The notes under the pieces are model-generated. The model was not told the origin of the DNA. It did not search any database and saw nothing but the letters and a program-made list of their open reading frames with translations. From Comamonadaceae bacterium 2PF (GTDB lineage Bacteria > Pseudomonadota > Gammaproteobacteria > Burkholderiales > Burkholderiaceae_C), in NCBI GenBank assembly GCA_005502875.1, contig SCMV01000001.1:1-64000 (forward strand): a stretch of DNA of 64,000 nucleotides. The letters run 5' to 3'. Both the position numbers and the translations under genes were made by a program. Shown piece after piece: positions 46,069 through 55,056 of the stretch. Each line of letters opens with the position of its first letter. The first letter of the stretch is position 1.

Positions 46069-47571
46069 TTAGCGCTCTCGCAAGCTTTCTTTCGCGTGCG
46101 ATTGAACCGGACTGAGCAGGTACTCAATGACCCGTCTCTTGCCCGTCTTGATCTCCGCCGTGAGGTTCATCCCCGGCGTCAACCGAATTGACTTGCCATC
46201 CACATCGATAGCATGAGCCGCGAGCGTCAGCGTGGCCGGGAACACCGCCCCACCGGAGGCGACTGCCTTGCCATCCTTGTCCGCCTGCACACTGGGCTCC
46301 TTCATTACCGCATCGGCCGTGATGGTTGTCACCTTGGCCTCAACCGTGCCATAGCGCGTGAAGGGGAAGGTTTCCAGCTTGATCGCCGCTTCCTGCCCCA
46401 AGTGCACAAACCCCACGTCCTTGTTCTCCAACGTGACCTCGGCGGTGACCTGCGCCGCATCGGGCACCACCACCATGAGCACCTGCGCGGGGGTGACCAC
46501 ACCGCTGGTGGTGTGCACGGCGCGCTGCTGCACGGTGCCGCTCACCGGGGCGCGCAGCGTGGTGAGTTGCTCGCGCTGGCTGGTCTTGGCGCCTTCAGCC
46601 TGTAGCGAGCGTGCTTGCAGGTCGGCCTTGGCATGGCGTTCGCTCAGCGTTTTGAGCGCCTCGGTTCGCCAGGCCGCGTGGTTGTGCTCGGCCTGCGCGA
46701 TGGCGGCCTTGACCTCGGCCAGGCGGGCGCGCTGGGTGGCCAGGTCCCGCTCCATCTCGATGCGCGCCTGGGTGCGATCTTGCCCCGCGTGCTGGCTCAC
46801 GAAGCCTTGCGCTTGGAGGGTCTGGAAGTCGTCCTCGCGCTTGCGCACGATGGGCAGCGTGGCCTGCAGCTTCTCGATCTGCTCCTTGACGGTTTGCAGC
46901 TCGGCCTGGCGGGTGTCGATGTCGGCTTGCAGGCGCGCGAGCTGGGCCTGCGTGTCCCGCCACTCGGCGTCGAGCTGGCTGCGCATGAGCTCGCGCGCGT
47001 CGGGGCTCAGGGCGTTGCTGGCCTTGCGGGCGTCCTCAGGCAGCACCGGAGCCTTGGCACCCCGCTCACGCAGGGCCGTCAGCAGCGCCTGGGTGCGCCA
47101 GGCTTCTGACAAGGCGCCAGAGCGCTCATGGCTAACACGGCTGTTGTCCGCCTGCGCGGTGGTGGGGTCGAGCTCGATGAGCACCTGACCGGCCCGCACC
47201 TTGTCGCCATCCTTGACGTGGATGGCCTTGACCACGCTGGCTTCGAGCGGCTGGATGAGCTTGGTGCCGTCACTGACGACGATGCGCCCCGGCGCCACGG
47301 CCACGATGTCGACCTGGCCAATGCAGGCCCACAGCAAGGCGATGGTGAACAGCGCCATGATGGCCCACAGGGCCCGGCGCGGGGCAGGGTGGGGCGGCGT
47401 GGCCTGCAGGCTCAGCGCCGCGGGCAGGAAGGCCGCCTCGTCGGCCATGCGGGCGGGGCCGGCCAGTTCATGGCGGTGGGCACAGGCGGTCTGCACCACG
47501 GCGCGGTAGCGCTGCAGCAGATCGAAGAGGGGGTGGCGGGTCGGCTGCTGGGTCGATTCTGTGGCGCTCAT
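46069..47571 (-). CDS. HlyD-family type I secretion adaptor
   Basis: 500 residues from [10 protein letters not shown]. There is a short cytoplasmic N-terminus, one membrane helix (ALWAIMALFTIALLWACIG, about residues 68-86), then the first lipoyl half-motif (APGRIVVSDGTKLIQPLEAS and VLIELDPT). A long coiled-coil hairpin (about 150-340) and the second half (LRAPVSGTVQQ) are followed by a C-terminal beta-barrel. It bridges the ABC exporter and a TolC-like outer-membrane channel, which is not in this window. Its ATG overlaps the exporter's stop (ATGA). It lies 57 bases upstream of the small gene at 46011. Confidence 0.95.
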   Translation of the reverse strand: MSATESTQQPTRHPLFDLLQRYRAVVQTACAHRHELAGPARMADEAAFLPAALSLQATPPHPAPRRALWAIMALFTIALLWACIGQVDIVAVAPGRIVVSDGTKLIQPLEASVVKAIHVKDGDKVRAGQVLIELDPTTAQADNSRVSHERSGALSEAWRTQALLTALRERGAKAPVLPEDARKASNALSPDARELMRSQLDAEWRDTQAQLARLQADIDTRQAELQTVKEQIEKLQATLPIVRKREDDFQTLQAQGFVSQHAGQDRTQARIEMERDLATQRARLAEVKAAIAQAEHNHAAWRTEALKTLSERHAKADLQARSLQAEGAKTSQREQLTTLRAPVSGTVQQRAVHTTSGVVTPAQVLMVVVPDAAQVTAEVTLENKDVGFVHLGQEAAIKLETFPFTRYGTVEAKVTTITADAVMKEPSVQADKDGKAVASGGAVFPATLTLAAHAIDVDGKSIRLTPGMNLTAEIKTGKRRVIEYLLSPVQSHAKESLRER

Positions 47572-49835
47572 GCCTGGCCCTCCGGTGGTGTTTGCTGGGG
47601 CGTGTCTTCGCTGCCCCCTTGCTGCTGCATCCGCCACAGGTAGGCGTACAGCCCCTTCGGTCTCTGAATCAGCACCTCGTGCGGCCCCGCCTCGACGATG
47701 CGCCCCTTCTCCATGGCCACGATGCGGTTGGCATGCCGCACCGCGCTCAACCGGTGCGCGATGATGATCACGGTGCGCCCTTTGCTGATGGCGGCCATGT
47801 TGCGCTGGATGATGGCTTCGCTCTCGTAGTCGAGCGCCGAGGTGGCTTCATCAAAAATCAGCACGCGCGGATTGGTGAACAGCGCCCGCGCAATCGCGAT
47901 GCGCTGTCGCTGCCCGCCCGAGAGCGACGCGCCTTGTTCGCCCACCACCGTGTCGTAGCCCTCGGCCAGCTCGCTGATGAAGTCGTGCGCACCCGCAAGG
48001 CGTGCGGCGTGCATGATGGCTTCGAGCGGGGCGGCCGGGTCGGCCACGGCGATGTTCTCGCGCACGCTGCGGTTGAAGAGGAAGTTGTCCTGCAGCACCA
48101 CGCCGACCTGGCGGCGCAGCTGCGCGGCGTCCACCAGGCTGATGTCGATGCCATCGACCAGCACGCGGCCCTGCTCGGGCACGTACAGGCGCTGCACCAG
48201 CTTGGTCAGCGTGCTCTTGCCCGAGCCCGAGCGCCCGACGATGCCGATGACCTCGCCGGCTCGCATGTCCAGGCTCACGTCGTGCAGCACTGGGGCGGCC
48301 TCGGGTCGGTAGCGGAAGGTGACGTTGTCCAGCGTGATGCGGCCCTTGAGCTGGGGCAGCTGGGCGGTCGTGCTGGGCGGCACCTCGGTGCGCGTGTTGA
48401 GGATGTCGCCTAGGCGCTCCATGGAGATGCCCGTTTGCTGGAAGTCGGTCCACATCTGCGCCATGCGCATGATGGGTTGCGACACGCGCCCGGCGAACAT
48501 GTTGAAGGCCACGAACTGGCCGACGGTGAGCTCCTGGTCCATCACCAGTTTGGCGCCGAACCACAGGGTGGCGGCGTTGATGAGCTTGCCGATGAGGTTG
48601 ATGCCCTCATGCGCCCAGGTGGCCAGCGTTTGCGTCTTGAAGCTGGCCGAGACGTAGGCGGCGAGCTGGTTGTCCCAGCGGCGCGCCATCTGGGGCTCCA
48701 GGGCGTTGGCCTTGACAGTTTGGATGCCGGTGATGGTCTCGACCAGCAGGGACTGGTTCTCCGCACCCCGGGCGAACTTCTCGTTCAATCGCCCGCGCAG
48801 GATGGGCACGACCACCAGCGTGAGCAAGGTGTACAGCGGCAGGCTCAGCAGCACGATGAGGGTGAGCTGCCAGCTGTAGAGCAGCATCACGGCGATGAAG
48901 AGCACGGAGAAGAGCACGTCCAGCACCAGGGTCAGGGCTTGGCCGGTTAGGAAGCTGCGGATGTTCTCGAGCTCTCGCACGCGGGCGACGGAGTCACCGA
49001 CGCGGCGGGCCTGGAAGTAGGCCAGGGGCAGCTGAAGCAGGTGGCGAAACAGCCGAGAACCCAGTTCCACGTCCATGCGGCTGGTGGTGTGGCTGAAGAC
49101 GTAGGAGCGCAAGCCGGTGAGCAGCGACTCGAAGACCACCACCACCACCAGGCCGATGACGAGCACGTCGAGCGTGGTCAGGCCCCGGTGCACCAGAACC
49201 TTGTCCATGACGACCTGGAAGAACAGGGGGCTGACGAGCGCGAAGAGCTGCAAAAAGAACGAGACGAGCAGGACCTCGCCCAGCAGCTTGCGGTGCTTGA
49301 CGATGCTGGGGATGAACCAGCTGAAGTCGAACTTGGCCAGAGACCCGACGAGGCTGGCACGGCTGGTGGCCAGAAGCAGGGTGCCTGAGCCTGATGGATT
49401 CCCAACCGGAGCCCAGCGCGAAACAAAGGCTTCCATCGGTTCGATGGTGGGGCGACCACCGCCTTCGGCTGACGGGTCTTGGTAGAGCACGCGCTGGCCG
49501 TCGCATTGCGCCAGCAGCACCCAGCGCTCAGCGCCGTCGTCGGCGCGGATGCGGGCCAGTGCAGGCAAGGCGGATAACGACAAACGTGATCCGGTGGTTT
49601 GGCTGAGCTTGGCTTTGAGGCCCACGTGCTTGGCGGCCAGCAGCAGCTCGGTGTCTGAAACCGAGCTGGACGCCGTCAGGCCCAACTCGTGGGCGAGCAG
49701 GCCAGGGTCGGCCGCAATCTGGTGCAGCCTGGCAAGGAGGCACAGCGCCTCAAGCGAATTGGAATTGGCGCACGGATCCATCGCCGCCGGCGCATCAGCG
49801 CTCGGCAGCGAACGTGCGGCTGCGGTGTACTGCAT
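47568..49835 (-). CDS. HlyB-type ABC exporter (type I secretion ATPase/permease)
   Basis: 755 residues. The N-terminal ~150 residues are a C39-like domain without the catalytic cysteine ([20 protein letters not shown] aligns where DCG would be), as in HlyB, so it binds the substrate instead of cutting it. The membrane domain has about six helices (180-480). The nucleotide-binding domain has Walker [10 protein letters not shown] (about 531), signature LSGGQRQR, Walker [13 protein letters not shown] and the H-loop IIAHRLSAV. It is the first gene of the operon exporter-adaptor-small gene-RTX protein. Confidence 0.96.
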   Translation of the reverse strand: MQYTAAARSLPSADAPAAMDPCANSNSLEALCLLARLHQIAADPGLLAHELGLTASSSVSDTELLLAAKHVGLKAKLSQTTGSRLSLSALPALARIRADDGAERWVLLAQCDGQRVLYQDPSAEGGGRPTIEPMEAFVSRWAPVGNPSGSGTLLLATSRASLVGSLAKFDFSWFIPSIVKHRKLLGEVLLVSFFLQLFALVSPLFFQVVMDKVLVHRGLTTLDVLVIGLVVVVVFESLLTGLRSYVFSHTTSRMDVELGSRLFRHLLQLPLAYFQARRVGDSVARVRELENIRSFLTGQALTLVLDVLFSVLFIAVMLLYSWQLTLIVLLSLPLYTLLTLVVVPILRGRLNEKFARGAENQSLLVETITGIQTVKANALEPQMARRWDNQLAAYVSASFKTQTLATWAHEGINLIGKLINAATLWFGAKLVMDQELTVGQFVAFNMFAGRVSQPIMRMAQMWTDFQQTGISMERLGDILNTRTEVPPSTTAQLPQLKGRITLDNVTFRYRPEAAPVLHDVSLDMRAGEVIGIVGRSGSGKSTLTKLVQRLYVPEQGRVLVDGIDISLVDAAQLRRQVGVVLQDNFLFNRSVRENIAVADPAAPLEAIMHAARLAGAHDFISELAEGYDTVVGEQGASLSGGQRQRIAIARALFTNPRVLIFDEATSALDYESEAIIQRNMAAISKGRTVIIIAHRLSAVRHANRIVAMEKGRIVEAGPHEVLIQRPKGLYAYLWRMQQQGGSEDTPQQTPPEGQA

Positions 49836-50413
49836 GCCGTCCCTGTTTTGTGTTTTTGTAACACCTGAAGACTACAGGGATCGGCCAAAGGTGCATCCCC
49901 CATGTGGAGGAATGTCAGCCCGGGATTGCAACAGTTTGTGAGCTGGCGCCTTGGTCAGGCGGCATGGGGCTGCTACCTGCGCAATGGGAAGTGCTGTTGC
50001 GTGAGCCATTCCATTTCCGCGCGGGGAACCTTTGATTTGGTGGCCAGCGCCCAGAGCTCAAACTTGCTGGGGATGGTGAGCGTTGCAACGGTAGCGAACC
50101 CTGTTGACGTCAGTAAGCTGCGCAGCGATGCGTCGCAATAGCCGCTTCGGTGAGCCATGTGCAAGTTGCCCTTGGACATGGCGGCGCGGTGCCCAAACAA
50201 GAACGTTTCGTGATGAATGGTTCAAGGGCATGAAACGGTTGAGCGTGTCGCCCCCAATGCCACCCTGTCGCCCCCGATTCACCCCAAATTGCTTCGCGCG
50301 CGAAGTTGTCTGATCCGGTCACGTTCTGTCCACCTGTGTCATGCCTCCCCGATGTGCAATGCACCCGAGGCGCCGTTCGGCCCCGCCGCACCAGAGCAAC
50401 CGAGGAGACACCC
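49836..50413. other. Intergenic region between the type I operon and the PF10118 gene
   Basis: 578 bases without a complete gene. It should hold the promoter of the exporter operon (an AT-rich patch around 49840-49865, TTTTGTGTTTTTGTAA) and that of the gene at 50414. The only coding-like signal is the minus-strand methyltransferase remnant at 49973-50221. The stretch 50225-50400 shows nothing I recognise. Confidence 0.6.
49973..50221 (-). pseudogene. C-terminal remnant of a SAM-dependent methyltransferase
   Basis: The minus-strand frame runs from just after a stop near 50222 to a stop at 49973. It includes FGHRAAMSKGNLHMAHRSGY, then a DASLRSLLTSTGF segment and FELWALATKSK. This resembles the last ~60 residues of class I methyltransferases that end with 'G...MAHRxGF...L...aGF......fdLWA.a.K'. 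The catalytic N-terminal two-thirds, including the AdoMet-binding glycine motif, are absent, and no plausible start precedes it. A broken gene is therefore more likely than a small functional one. Family recognition is by eye only. Confidence 0.45.
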
Positions 50414-51310
50414 ATGACCCCGCAGCCAAACCACGCAACGCAGCCGCGCCCCATGCAGGCGCGCGAAAAGCTCGACTTCCAGCTCGACGAGCGCATCCCC
50501 CGTTTCTGGAATGGCGGCGACCCTTACAAGACCCGCTTTTTCGACGCCATGTCGCTGACCTTCCCGATCGGCGAGCGCTACTTCATCAGCAGCGTGCGCG
50601 CCTACCGCGACCAGGTCACCGACCCCAAGCTGCTACAGGAGGTCAAGGACTTCACGCGCCAGGAAGCGCAGCACGGCATCGTGCACGCCCAGTTCAACGA
50701 GATGCTGGCAAAGCAGGGCCTGAACGTGGGCTGGACGCAGCGCTTCCTGGACAACAAGTTCAAGTGGCAGCTCAAGGTGTGGCCCAAGTCTTTCAACCTG
50801 GCCTACACCGCCGCAGCCGAGCACCTCACGGCCATGATGTGCACCACGTTCATGGAGCGACCCGACATCATCGAGGGCTTCGACCACCGCATCCGCGCGA
50901 TGTACACGTGGCACTCGATCGAGGAGGTCGAGCACAAGGCCGTGTGCTTTGACGTGCTCACCAAGGTGGCCAAGGCGAGCTATTTCACGCGCATCGCTGG
51001 CCTGATCTACTTCAGCATCGAGTACCCGATCGGCAATTGGTACATGGTCAACCGCATGCTCAAGGACGATGGTTTTGGCTTTTGGTCACGCATGAAGATG
51101 CTGGCCAAGGGCGCGTGGTGGTTGTACAAGCCGGGTGGCGTGTTCCTGCCGGCGGCGGGTTTTTACCTGAGCTATTTCAAGCCAGGCTTTCACCCTTGGC
51201 AGCACCAGGAGATGGGGCGCTACGACACCTGGCTCAAAGCCTTTGAGCGCAGCGGTGACCCGGTGGTGGCGGGCGAAGCCTATGCGCAGGAAGTGATGGC
51301 GGCACGCTGA
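50414..51310 (+). CDS. PF10118-type predicted metal-dependent hydrolase (paralogue)
   Basis: 298 residues from MTPQPNHATQPRP, with GAGGAGA nine bases upstream. It has the same histidine/glutamate pattern as the gene at 10629-11522: FTRQEAQHGIVHAQFNEM (about residues 82-99), AAAEHLTAMMCTTFMERP and WHSIEEVEHKAVCFDV (about 175-190). A hydrophobic C-terminal part suggests peripheral membrane binding. The family is little studied. A hairpin follows at 51387-51417. Confidence 0.8.
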   Translation: MTPQPNHATQPRPMQAREKLDFQLDERIPRFWNGGDPYKTRFFDAMSLTFPIGERYFISSVRAYRDQVTDPKLLQEVKDFTRQEAQHGIVHAQFNEMLAKQGLNVGWTQRFLDNKFKWQLKVWPKSFNLAYTAAAEHLTAMMCTTFMERPDIIEGFDHRIRAMYTWHSIEEVEHKAVCFDVLTKVAKASYFTRIAGLIYFSIEYPIGNWYMVNRMLKDDGFGFWSRMKMLAKGAWWLYKPGGVFLPAAGFYLSYFKPGFHPWQHQEMGRYDTWLKAFERSGDPVVAGEAYAQEVMAAR

Positions 51311-51386
51311 GGTGTCGGGCGGGTTGAGTCGGCGGCTGTCCGTTTGTGCAGGCGCTGACGCCATCCGTGAGAAACGGCACGTTTGT

Positions 51387-51417
51387 GCCCCCCTGTTCGC
51401 TGCGTTGAACGGGGGGC
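51387..51417 (+). terminator. Hairpin between the PF10118 gene and the GAF-HlyD gene
   Basis: GCCCCCC-T-GTTC pairs with GAAC-GGGGGGC (one bulged T, 8-base loop). No T run follows, so it is a weak terminator candidate or a structured leader just before the start at 51439. Confidence 0.4.
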
Positions 51418-51438
51418 GTCCGGCCTAGCATCCGGATC

Positions 51439-52848
51439 ATGAGCGAACCCCTGGCTTCCGCACCGCCAACGTCTCCCTTGGGTGACGGCGGCGTGTCGCG
51501 CCTGAGCGAGCGGGCCCTGCAGGGCCTGTTGCGCGAGCGCGGCTGGCGAGCGGCCACGGCGGCTTTGTGCACGGAGCTGACGCTGGCGCTGGGTTGTAGG
51601 CGCGTGGCGCTGGGTTGGCGCGTTGACGGACGTGTCCGCGTGGTGGGCCTGTCGCATGGTGCGCAGCTGGCCGAGCACCCGGTGCTCGGTGGCGTGGCCG
51701 AGGCCATGCAGGAGGCCATGGGCCAGGGCCTGACCTTGTGCGTGCCCCGTGTGGCCGATGGCGCGGTTCGCATCACGCTGGCACAGCGCGCGCTCATCAA
51801 GCGCGAGGGCGTGGCGGCCGTGCTGACCGTGCCCTTGGCACAGGACGGCGAGGTGCTGGGTGCCTTGTTGTGCGAGCGCGATGACGGGCGCTTCACGCCC
51901 ATCGACATCATCGCCATGGAAGGCGTGGCCCGAACGGTGGCGCCGCTGCTGCGCCTGTTGCACGAGGGCGAGCTGTCCTGGCGGCAGCGCTGGCAGCGCG
52001 GCTGGCGTGCATGGGTGGCCGCAGACGACCCCAGGACGCGGCGCCTGCACCAGTTCGGCCTGGGCAGCGCGGTGTTGATGCTGGTGGCCTTGATGGCCGT
52101 GCCCTTGCCGCACCGCGTGCAGGCCAGCGCCCGCGTGGAGGGCGCCGAACAGCGTGGCCTGACCGCGCCGCTGGATGCCTACCTGCGGCAGTTGCACGTC
52201 AGGCCGGGCGACTTCGTCAAAAAAGGCCAGGTGCTGGCGCAGTTGTCCGACGAGGACTTGCGGCAGCAGGCGCGCAGCCGAGAGGCCGAGGTCGCGCAGC
52301 ACGACAACGCCTTCGTCGATGCCTTCACCAAGGGTGAGCGGAGTCAGGCCGCGCAGGCCCAGGCGCGCGCCGCAGAGGCCCGCGCGCAGCTGGCCCTGGT
52401 CGAGCAGCAGCTGGCGCGCACGCGCATCACGGCGCCTTTTGATGGCGTGGTGATCGCGGGGGACCTGAGTCAGAGGCTGGGTGCGCCGCTCAAGCGCAGC
52501 GACTTGCTGTTCACCGTTTCGCCCATGACGGGTTGGCGCGTGGTGCTGGAGGTCGATGAGCGCCAGATCACGTGGGTGCAGACCGGCCAGGTCGCGCGGC
52601 TGCTGTTGACGGCGTTGCCGAGCCAGCCGGTCGAGTTGAAGGTGCAGCGCATCACGCCGGTGGCGCGCACGGTGGACGGCCGCCAGCGCTACGAGGTGGT
52701 TGCCGACCCGGTGGGCGTGCCGCCTGCTGGATGGCGCCCTGGTTTGCAGGGCGTGGCGCGCATCGAGCTGCCTCCCGAGCCCTTGGGTTGGCGTTGGGGT
52801 CGCGAGGCCTGGCAGGCCTGGCGCTGGGCCAGCTGGTCCTGGTTCTGA
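51439..52848 (+). CDS. GAF domain - HlyD-like membrane-fusion adaptor
   Basis: 469 residues. Residues about 25-178 look like a cytoplasmic GAF-type sensor domain (AATAALCTELTLALGCRRVALG, then GVAAVLTVPLAQDGEVLGAL and FTPIDIIAMEGVARTVAPLL). A membrane helix follows (FGLGSAVLMLVALMAVPLP, about 206-224), then a periplasmic adaptor: lipoyl half LTAPLDAYLRQLHVRPGDFV, a short coiled coil (275-330), the second half ARTRITAPFDGVVIAGDLSQ and a beta-barrel. GAF domains usually bind small ligands; putting one on an adaptor is unusual. It lies 18 bases before the PqqD/M50 gene and starts an operon with it, the SecA-like gene and probably the giant LEPR-XLL gene. Confidence 0.82.
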   Translation: MSEPLASAPPTSPLGDGGVSRLSERALQGLLRERGWRAATAALCTELTLALGCRRVALGWRVDGRVRVVGLSHGAQLAEHPVLGGVAEAMQEAMGQGLTLCVPRVADGAVRITLAQRALIKREGVAAVLTVPLAQDGEVLGALLCERDDGRFTPIDIIAMEGVARTVAPLLRLLHEGELSWRQRWQRGWRAWVAADDPRTRRLHQFGLGSAVLMLVALMAVPLPHRVQASARVEGAEQRGLTAPLDAYLRQLHVRPGDFVKKGQVLAQLSDEDLRQQARSREAEVAQHDNAFVDAFTKGERSQAAQAQARAAEARAQLALVEQQLARTRITAPFDGVVIAGDLSQRLGAPLKRSDLLFTVSPMTGWRVVLEVDERQITWVQTGQVARLLLTALPSQPVELKVQRITPVARTVDGRQRYEVVADPVGVPPAGWRPGLQGVARIELPPEPLGWRWGREAWQAWRWASWSWF

Positions 52849-52866
52849 TCGCTGCAAGGCCAGGCC

Positions 52867-55056
52867 ATGGAAGCGTCCTTGCTCTCATCGCAGTGGTTCC
52901 GGGTGGCCACGCTCAAGCCGCACCTGCGACCGCAAGTCAGCGTGGCGCGTCAGCAGGCGCGTGGCCAGCTCTGGTACGTGTTGCACAACGAGGCGAGTGG
53001 TCGGTTTCACCGGGTCAACGAGCGTGCCTACGAGGTCGTGGGTCGGCTCGATGGTGAGCTCACGGTCGATGGGCTGTGGCGCGAGCTGATCCAGCAGCAA
53101 GGCGATGACGCGCCATCTCAGGACGATGTGCTGCGGGTGTTGGGTCAGCTGGCCGAAGCCGACCTGCTGCAGGCCGAGCACATGCCCGACCTGCGTCGGC
53201 AAGTCGAGCGTGGCCTGGCGCGAGAGCAGGTGCAGGCACGCAGCCGGGTGCACCCGCTGTCCTTTCGGGTCAAGTTGTTTGATCCTTCGCCGTGGTTGCT
53301 CAGGCTGGGTGGCATGGCGCGGCTGGTGTTCAACCGCGTCTCACTGTGGATGTGGGTGGCTTTGTTGGCCGCAGGCGCCTGGGTGGCCGCTCAGAACGGA
53401 CCTGAGCTGATGGCGCATGCGCGCAGCAGCCTGTCGCAACCGCGCGTGCTGTTGATGATGTGGCTGATCTACCCACTGCTCAAGGCCTTGCACGAGTTCG
53501 GCCATGCGTTGGCGCTGCGCCGCTGGGGCTGCGCCACACACGAGGTGGGCCTGACGTTTCTGTTGCTGATGCCCCTGCCGCACGTGGACGCGACGTCGTC
53601 GCTGCGCCTGCCGGACCGCTGGGCCCGGGCCACCATCGCTGCGGCCGGGATCATGGTCGAGCTCGGCGCCGCTGCCGTGGCGGTGATGGTCTGGGCGGCG
53701 GTGCAGCCCGGCTGGTTGCGCGACGCGGCCCTGGTCACGTTGACCTTGGGGGGCATCTCCACCCTGGTCTTCAATGGCAACCCCTTGATGCGCTATGACG
53801 GCTACCACTTCCTGTGCGACGCGGCGGGTTTGCCCAACCTGGCCGGGCGCAGCCAGGCCCATTGGCGCCAGCGCCTGACGGCCTGGACCGCGCGGCTGCT
53901 GGGCTCGCCTGTGGCCGATGCGGACGAAGCCAATGTGCGCCATGACCTCACTGAGCGCCTGGCCTTGTGGACGCACGCGCCCGCCGCCTGGTTGTGGCGA
54001 TTGACCGTCGGCACGGTGATCGTGGCCTGGTTGGCCGACCTGTCGACCTGGTTGGCCGTGGCGGGTGCGGTGTGGGTGGCCTGGGGGCTGCTGGCCGCGC
54101 CCATCGCGGCGTGGGTGACCGATGTGACCGCCGCGCCTGAGTTGGCGCCTGTGCGAGGGCGTGCGCGCGCGCTCATGCTGGCCGTGGTCAGCGCGACTTT
54201 GTTGTGCACCTTGGTGTTGCCGTGGCCGGCGACCTTGCACGCCGATGGCCTGGTGTGGCTGCCGCAGGAAGCCCACGTGCGATCCGGCAGCCCGGCGAGG
54301 TTGGAGCGGGTACTGGCCCGCGATGGCGAAGTCGTCCGGGCCGGTCAGCCCTTGATGAAGCTGGTGGCGGACGACCTGCTGGCCGAGCAAGCGGTGCTGC
54401 AGGCGCGCATCGCGGCGTCTGAAGCGCAGCGCAGCGCCGCCTGGGCGACGGACCCCGTGGGGGTGTCGCAGGCCGAAGAGGCCGTGGACCGAGATCGCCA
54501 GGCCCTGGCCGAGGTCGAGCGACGCATCGCTGGTTTGACCGTTCGCGCAGGCGTGTCTGGGCGACTGGTGTGGCCGCACGCCGCCGACATGACCGGGCGC
54601 GATGTGACCGAAGGCGAGGTGCTCGCACAGGTGCTGCCACCCGGTGGCGCTCGGGTGCTGGTGGTGGTCAGCGAAGCCGATGTGGGCTTGTGGCGCGAGG
54701 CCTTGCGTCGTCGCCGAGAAGGCGATGACGACCTGCACGTGATGCTGGCCGATGCCAGGGGCACGGTGTGGCCTGCCAAGTTGGTGCGCCAGGTGCCGGC
54801 CGCGCTCGATCGCTTGCCTGCGCCCGCCTTGGGCAGCGCGGCGGGTGGGCCGGTGGAGGTGGACCCGGCGGATGCGGATGGCACGCGGCCCTTGCACCCG
54901 GTCTTCACCTTTGAACTGCTGGTGCCACAGGCCGTGGCCGAGCGCGTGGGCTCGCGCGCACAGGTCCGCTTGACGCTGGCGCCGCAGACCTTGGTCGATC
55001 GCGTGTTCTTCCGCATGCGCCAGCTGTTGCTCAGCCACATGGGGGCGCTGGGGTGA
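52867..55056 (+). CDS. PqqD-like - M50 peptidase - biotinyl-lipoyl fusion membrane protein
   Basis: 729 residues. Residues about 20-105 form a PqqD-like winged-helix domain (LHNEASGRFHRVNERAYEVV, then LDGELTVDGLWRELIQQ), a fold that holds peptide substrates. A polytopic M50 site-2-protease-type domain follows, with the zinc motif HEFGH at 209-213 and the third ligand region NPLMRYDGYHFLCD (about 305-318). The C-terminal third is a HlyD-like biotinyl-lipoyl and coiled-coil part (LPQEAHVRSGSPARLERVLA, then TVRAGVSGRLVW). The stop overlaps the SecA-like GTG start (GTGA), so they are translated together. It may cut or guide an exported protein at the inner membrane; the substrate, probably the LEPR-XLL protein, is inference. 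Confidence 0.85.
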   Translation: MEASLLSSQWFRVATLKPHLRPQVSVARQQARGQLWYVLHNEASGRFHRVNERAYEVVGRLDGELTVDGLWRELIQQQGDDAPSQDDVLRVLGQLAEADLLQAEHMPDLRRQVERGLAREQVQARSRVHPLSFRVKLFDPSPWLLRLGGMARLVFNRVSLWMWVALLAAGAWVAAQNGPELMAHARSSLSQPRVLLMMWLIYPLLKALHEFGHALALRRWGCATHEVGLTFLLLMPLPHVDATSSLRLPDRWARATIAAAGIMVELGAAAVAVMVWAAVQPGWLRDAALVTLTLGGISTLVFNGNPLMRYDGYHFLCDAAGLPNLAGRSQAHWRQRLTAWTARLLGSPVADADEANVRHDLTERLALWTHAPAAWLWRLTVGTVIVAWLADLSTWLAVAGAVWVAWGLLAAPIAAWVTDVTAAPELAPVRGRARALMLAVVSATLLCTLVLPWPATLHADGLVWLPQEAHVRSGSPARLERVLARDGEVVRAGQPLMKLVADDLLAEQAVLQARIAASEAQRSAAWATDPVGVSQAEEAVDRDRQALAEVERRIAGLTVRAGVSGRLVWPHAADMTGRDVTEGEVLAQVLPPGGARVLVVVSEADVGLWREALRRRREGDDDLHVMLADARGTVWPAKLVRQVPAALDRLPAPALGSAAGGPVEVDPADADGTRPLHPVFTFELLVPQAVAERVGSRAQVRLTLAPQTLVDRVFFRMRQLLLSHMGALG

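Noticed and set aside
47568-49835. Reading the exporter as a bacteriocin-processing (C39 peptidase) transporter
   Set aside because: The catalytic cysteine of the C39 domain is missing, and the substrate gene next to it is an RTX protein with a C-terminal signal; it is HlyB-like.
51439-52848. Calling the GAF-HlyD protein part of the type I operon
   Set aside because: It is on the opposite strand, more than 1.6 kb from the exporter start, and is packed with the PqqD/M50 and SecA-like genes instead.
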